Part shown: positions 61,438 through 64,000 of the stretch, piece by piece
Position numbering within the stretch: position 1 is the first letter of the stretch
Layout: every line of letters begins with the position of its first letter
NCBI RefSeq assembly: GCF_000316115.1
Contig: NZ_JH993793.1
Location: 271,517-335,516 of the forward strand
Source: Leptolyngbya sp. PCC 7375
Lineage (GTDB): Bacteria > Cyanobacteriota > Cyanobacteriia > Phormidesmidales > Phormidesmidaceae
Direction of reading: 5' to 3'
DNA length: 64,000 bases
Position numbers and translations under genes: made by a program
The notes under the pieces: model-generated
Databases searched by the model: none
The model's input: the letters and a program-made list of their open reading frames with translations, nothing else
Told to the model about the DNA's origin: nothing

Positions 61438-63891
61438 CTAGGTCTCCGTCTCCGCCTCCATGGCCGCAATCGCTAAGGTGGTCTTTAAGACAGAGTCTGG
61501 ATTGAGACTAATGGAATCAATCCCCTGCTGCACCAAAAACTGAGCAAATTCAGGATAGTCACTCGGTGCCTGGCCACAGATGCCAATCTTGCGCTGATTT
61601 GCTTTCGCCTTCGCAATCACCTGACTCACCAGGGCCTTCACCCCTTCACTGCGTTCGTCAAAGAGATGGGCCACCAGGGCCGAATCCCGGTCGAGGCCCA
61701 GGGTCAGCTGGGTGAGATCGTTCGACCCTATGGAGAAGCCATCAAAGATCTGGCTAAACTCATCCGCCAAAATAACATTGTTGGGAATCTCACACATCAC
61801 ATACACCTGTAACCCCTGTTCCCCTCGGACTAATCCGTAGCGGGCCATCTCAGTGAGCACCTGCTGGCCTTCGGCGGGCGTCCGACAGAACGGCACCATG
61901 GGAATCAAATTGGTCAAGCCCATGTCACGACGCACCCGCTGTAAGGCCTGGCATTCCAAGCCAAACGCAGCCCGATAGCGCGGATCGGTGTAACGAGAGG
62001 CCCCCCGCCAGCCAATCATCGGGTTTTCTTCGGTCGGTTCAAACGCCGCACCACCCAACAGATTGGCATATTCATTACTCTTGAGATCTGAGAGCCGAAT
62101 CACCACAGACTTGGGATAAAACGCGGCGGCAATCATCCCTAACCCATGGGCCAACTGTTCCACAAAGTAATCTGGCTTATGGGCATAGAGCGCGGTCAGT
62201 TGCGCAATCTCATGCTTGATGGGGCCAACGGCTAACTGGTCAAAGTTGAGTAAGGCCAGGGGATGCACTTTAATGTGGTTGGCAATGATAAACTCCATGC
62301 GCGCCAGCCCCACCCCATCACACGGAATTTTCGCAAAATGAAAGGCTTCTTCTGGATTGCCCACATTCATGAGAATTTGGGTCCGCGTCCGGGGGAGTTC
62401 ATCAATTGCGGTTTCTTCGACCGTAAAGGGCAGGTGCCCCGCATAGACTTTACCGACTTCGCCAGCGGCGCAGGTCACGGTCACGCTCACTCCGGTGGCT
62501 AGACGCTCGGTCGCGTTGCCACACCCCACAATCGCGGGGATGCCCAACTCTCGGGCAATAATGGCGGCATGGCAGGTGCGGCCCCCTTGATCGGTGACAA
62601 TCGCACTCGCCCGTTTCATAATGGGTTCCCAATCCGGGTCCGTTCGCTGGGTAATCAGCACATCCCCCGGTTGAAACTCAGCCATGTTTTGCACCGATTG
62701 GATCACCCGCGCGGACCCCTGACCAATCATTTCACCCACCGCTTGGCCCGTCACTAAGGGCGTCAGCGCGGTGGCATCGGCCTGGAGAACATAATTACGC
62801 AGAATCGAGGCTGACGTTTGAGATTGCACCGTTTCGGGGCGCGCCTGCACGATAAACAGCTCTCCCGTGAGTCCGTCTTTCGCCCACTCAATATCCATGG
62901 GCGTGTAGGTGCCCCGCACGTGGGAATAGTGGTCTTCTATGATGCACGCCCACCGCACTAAGGTTAAAAGCTCATCATCGCTAATGGCATAGCGCTGACG
63001 CTCCACATCCGACACGGGGACGTTCTTCGTCAGCTTGCTACCGCCCACGTCGTACACCATTTTGATTTCTTTACTGCCCAGGCGCTTTTTCAAAATGGGA
63101 CGATACCCGTCCCGAAGGGTGGGCTTAAACACTAAATATTCATCGGGGTTCACGGCCCCCTGCACCACATTCTCACCCAACCCATAGGCGGCGGTGACGA
63201 GCGCCGCGTTCTTAAAGCCGGTTTCGGTGTCGATGGAGAACATCACACCGGAGGTGGCCAAGTCCGAGCGCACCATCCGCTGCACACCCACCGACAGGGC
63301 CACCGTAAAGTGATCAAAGCCCTTGATGGTGCGATAGGAGATCGCCCGATCCGTAAAGAGCGAGGCAAAACATTTGTGGCACGCCTCCAGCACGCCCTTC
63401 ACCCCATGCACATTCAGGTAGGTTTCCTGTTGTCCCGCAAAACTCGCATCGGGCAGGTCTTCAGCGGTGGCACTGGAGCGGACCGCCACATCCAGCGCTG
63501 GATTCCCACTGGCCGCACAGAGGGTCAAGTAGGCCTGCGCAATGGCGGCTTCGAGCTCCGGGGGAAAGGGCGTGTCGAGAATTAACGAACGGACGGTTCG
63601 ACCACAGTGGCGCAGGGCCGTGACATCGTCGATATCCAGCTCGGTGAGGTGCGCTCTCAACGCCTCTTCCAGACCGGCCTGCTCAATAAAATAGCGATAG
63701 GCATCGGCGGTGGTGGCAAACCCCGTGGGCACCTGCACCCCCTGGGGCGTCAGCTGTTGAATCATCTCGCCCAGGGATGCATTTTTACCCCCCACATCGG
63801 GTACATCATGAATCGTAATCCGCTCAAATTCAAGGATAAAGTCGGCTTGAGTCGGGCGCGGGGCCAAATTTGCAGGGGTCGTTTGCACCAT
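61438..63891 (-). CDS. ppsA: Phosphoenolpyruvate synthase
   Basis: The N-terminal ATP-grasp part starts VPDVGGKNASLGEMIQQL and has DLPDASFAGQQETYLNV and ARPETVQ; the swivelling domain has the phospho-histidine in GGRTCHAAIIARELGIPAIVGC (about residue 450); the C-terminal TIM barrel has GVGLARMEFII, MVPFCRTPAEG and SIGSNDLTQLTLGLDRD. It makes PEP from pyruvate, ATP and water. Start set at ATG 63891 (GGAG upstream); an in-frame Met lies 17 codons earlier. Length of 817 is normal. Notably GC-richer than its neighbours. Confidence 0.95.
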   Translation of the reverse strand: MVQTTPANLAPRPTQADFILEFERITIHDVPDVGGKNASLGEMIQQLTPQGVQVPTGFATTADAYRYFIEQAGLEEALRAHLTELDIDDVTALRHCGRTVRSLILDTPFPPELEAAIAQAYLTLCAASGNPALDVAVRSSATAEDLPDASFAGQQETYLNVHGVKGVLEACHKCFASLFTDRAISYRTIKGFDHFTVALSVGVQRMVRSDLATSGVMFSIDTETGFKNAALVTAAYGLGENVVQGAVNPDEYLVFKPTLRDGYRPILKKRLGSKEIKMVYDVGGSKLTKNVPVSDVERQRYAISDDELLTLVRWACIIEDHYSHVRGTYTPMDIEWAKDGLTGELFIVQARPETVQSQTSASILRNYVLQADATALTPLVTGQAVGEMIGQGSARVIQSVQNMAEFQPGDVLITQRTDPDWEPIMKRASAIVTDQGGRTCHAAIIARELGIPAIVGCGNATERLATGVSVTVTCAAGEVGKVYAGHLPFTVEETAIDELPRTRTQILMNVGNPEEAFHFAKIPCDGVGLARMEFIIANHIKVHPLALLNFDQLAVGPIKHEIAQLTALYAHKPDYFVEQLAHGLGMIAAAFYPKSVVIRLSDLKSNEYANLLGGAAFEPTEENPMIGWRGASRYTDPRYRAAFGLECQALQRVRRDMGLTNLIPMVPFCRTPAEGQQVLTEMARYGLVRGEQGLQVYVMCEIPNNVILADEFSQIFDGFSIGSNDLTQLTLGLDRDSALVAHLFDERSEGVKALVSQVIAKAKANQRKIGICGQAPSDYPEFAQFLVQQGIDSISLNPDSVLKTTLAIAAMEAETET

Positions 63892-64000
63892 AAAAACAGC
63901 TCCAAAATAACAATGGCTAGAAACGGGGGTGAACGTTTCCAATTTGGGTATAAATCAAGACTTTGAGGAATGTATGAGGATGGCCGACCACGTATCGTTT

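Noticed and set aside
1..64000. tRNA or rRNA genes
   Set aside because: I saw no T-loop/acceptor pattern or rRNA-like stretch in either strand; a tRNAscan run would settle it.

Overview
The window reads as cyanobacterial DNA. Signs are frequent HIP1 octamers (GCGATCGC) from about 20.5 to 59.4 kb, the cyanobacterial families DUF1822, DUF928 and CHASE2/CHAT, a type I glutamine (glnA) riboswitch, a cyanobacterial-style mix of Cob/Cbi cobalamin genes, and many transposases. An Acaryochloris-like filament- or coccoid-type genome is my best guess, but that is inference; no rRNA or other taxonomic marker is present.

Layout. 1-13.2 kb is a mobile-DNA graveyard: a frameshifted serine recombinase, remnants of IS4 and IS481, intact or nearly intact IS110 (two), IS630 and another DDE element, and small unfamiliar genes. 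Between these lie sites that fold like integron attC sites, all oriented to the minus strand, with a nucleotidyltransferase gene in a position typical of a gene cassette. No integron integrase is in the window, so this looks like an attC cluster lacking integrase (CALIN) invaded by IS110-type elements that hit attC core sites. A four-unit array of 27-nt hairpins follows. 13.3-22.1 kb is a seven-gene minus-strand operon: osmoprotectant-type ABC importer (ATPase, two permeases, lipoprotein binder), asparagine synthase, SAM methyltransferase and a fused double glutaminase. An IS4-type element sits just upstream of it. I find no HIP1 site in the first 20.5 kb.

24.3-47.1 kb is rich in exported and protease-related genes: TPR-CHAT proteins (two), a CHAT-CHASE2 membrane protein with DUF928, a trypsin-like protease, a Tat-exported caspase with DUF4384-like tail, a PEP-CTERM protein, secreted proteins of unknown function, and a sigma-factor-like regulator with DUF1822. 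A 12-bp motif recurs in three of its intergenic regions. An IS3 element splits a Uma2 nuclease gene here.

47.2-58.2 kb holds two GNAT genes (one fused to an XRE helix-turn-helix), a VOC protein, and cobalamin genes cobM, cobK, cbiD, cobH/cbiC, a threonine-phosphate decarboxylase-like gene, cbiB and cobQ, interrupted by a PD-(D/E)XK protein and a decayed toxin-antitoxin pair. 58.4-64 kb has speG, a small membrane protein, an IS5 remnant, a glutamine riboswitch in front of an eight-codon ORF, a hydrogenase maturation protease, a truncated universal stress protein and PEP synthase.
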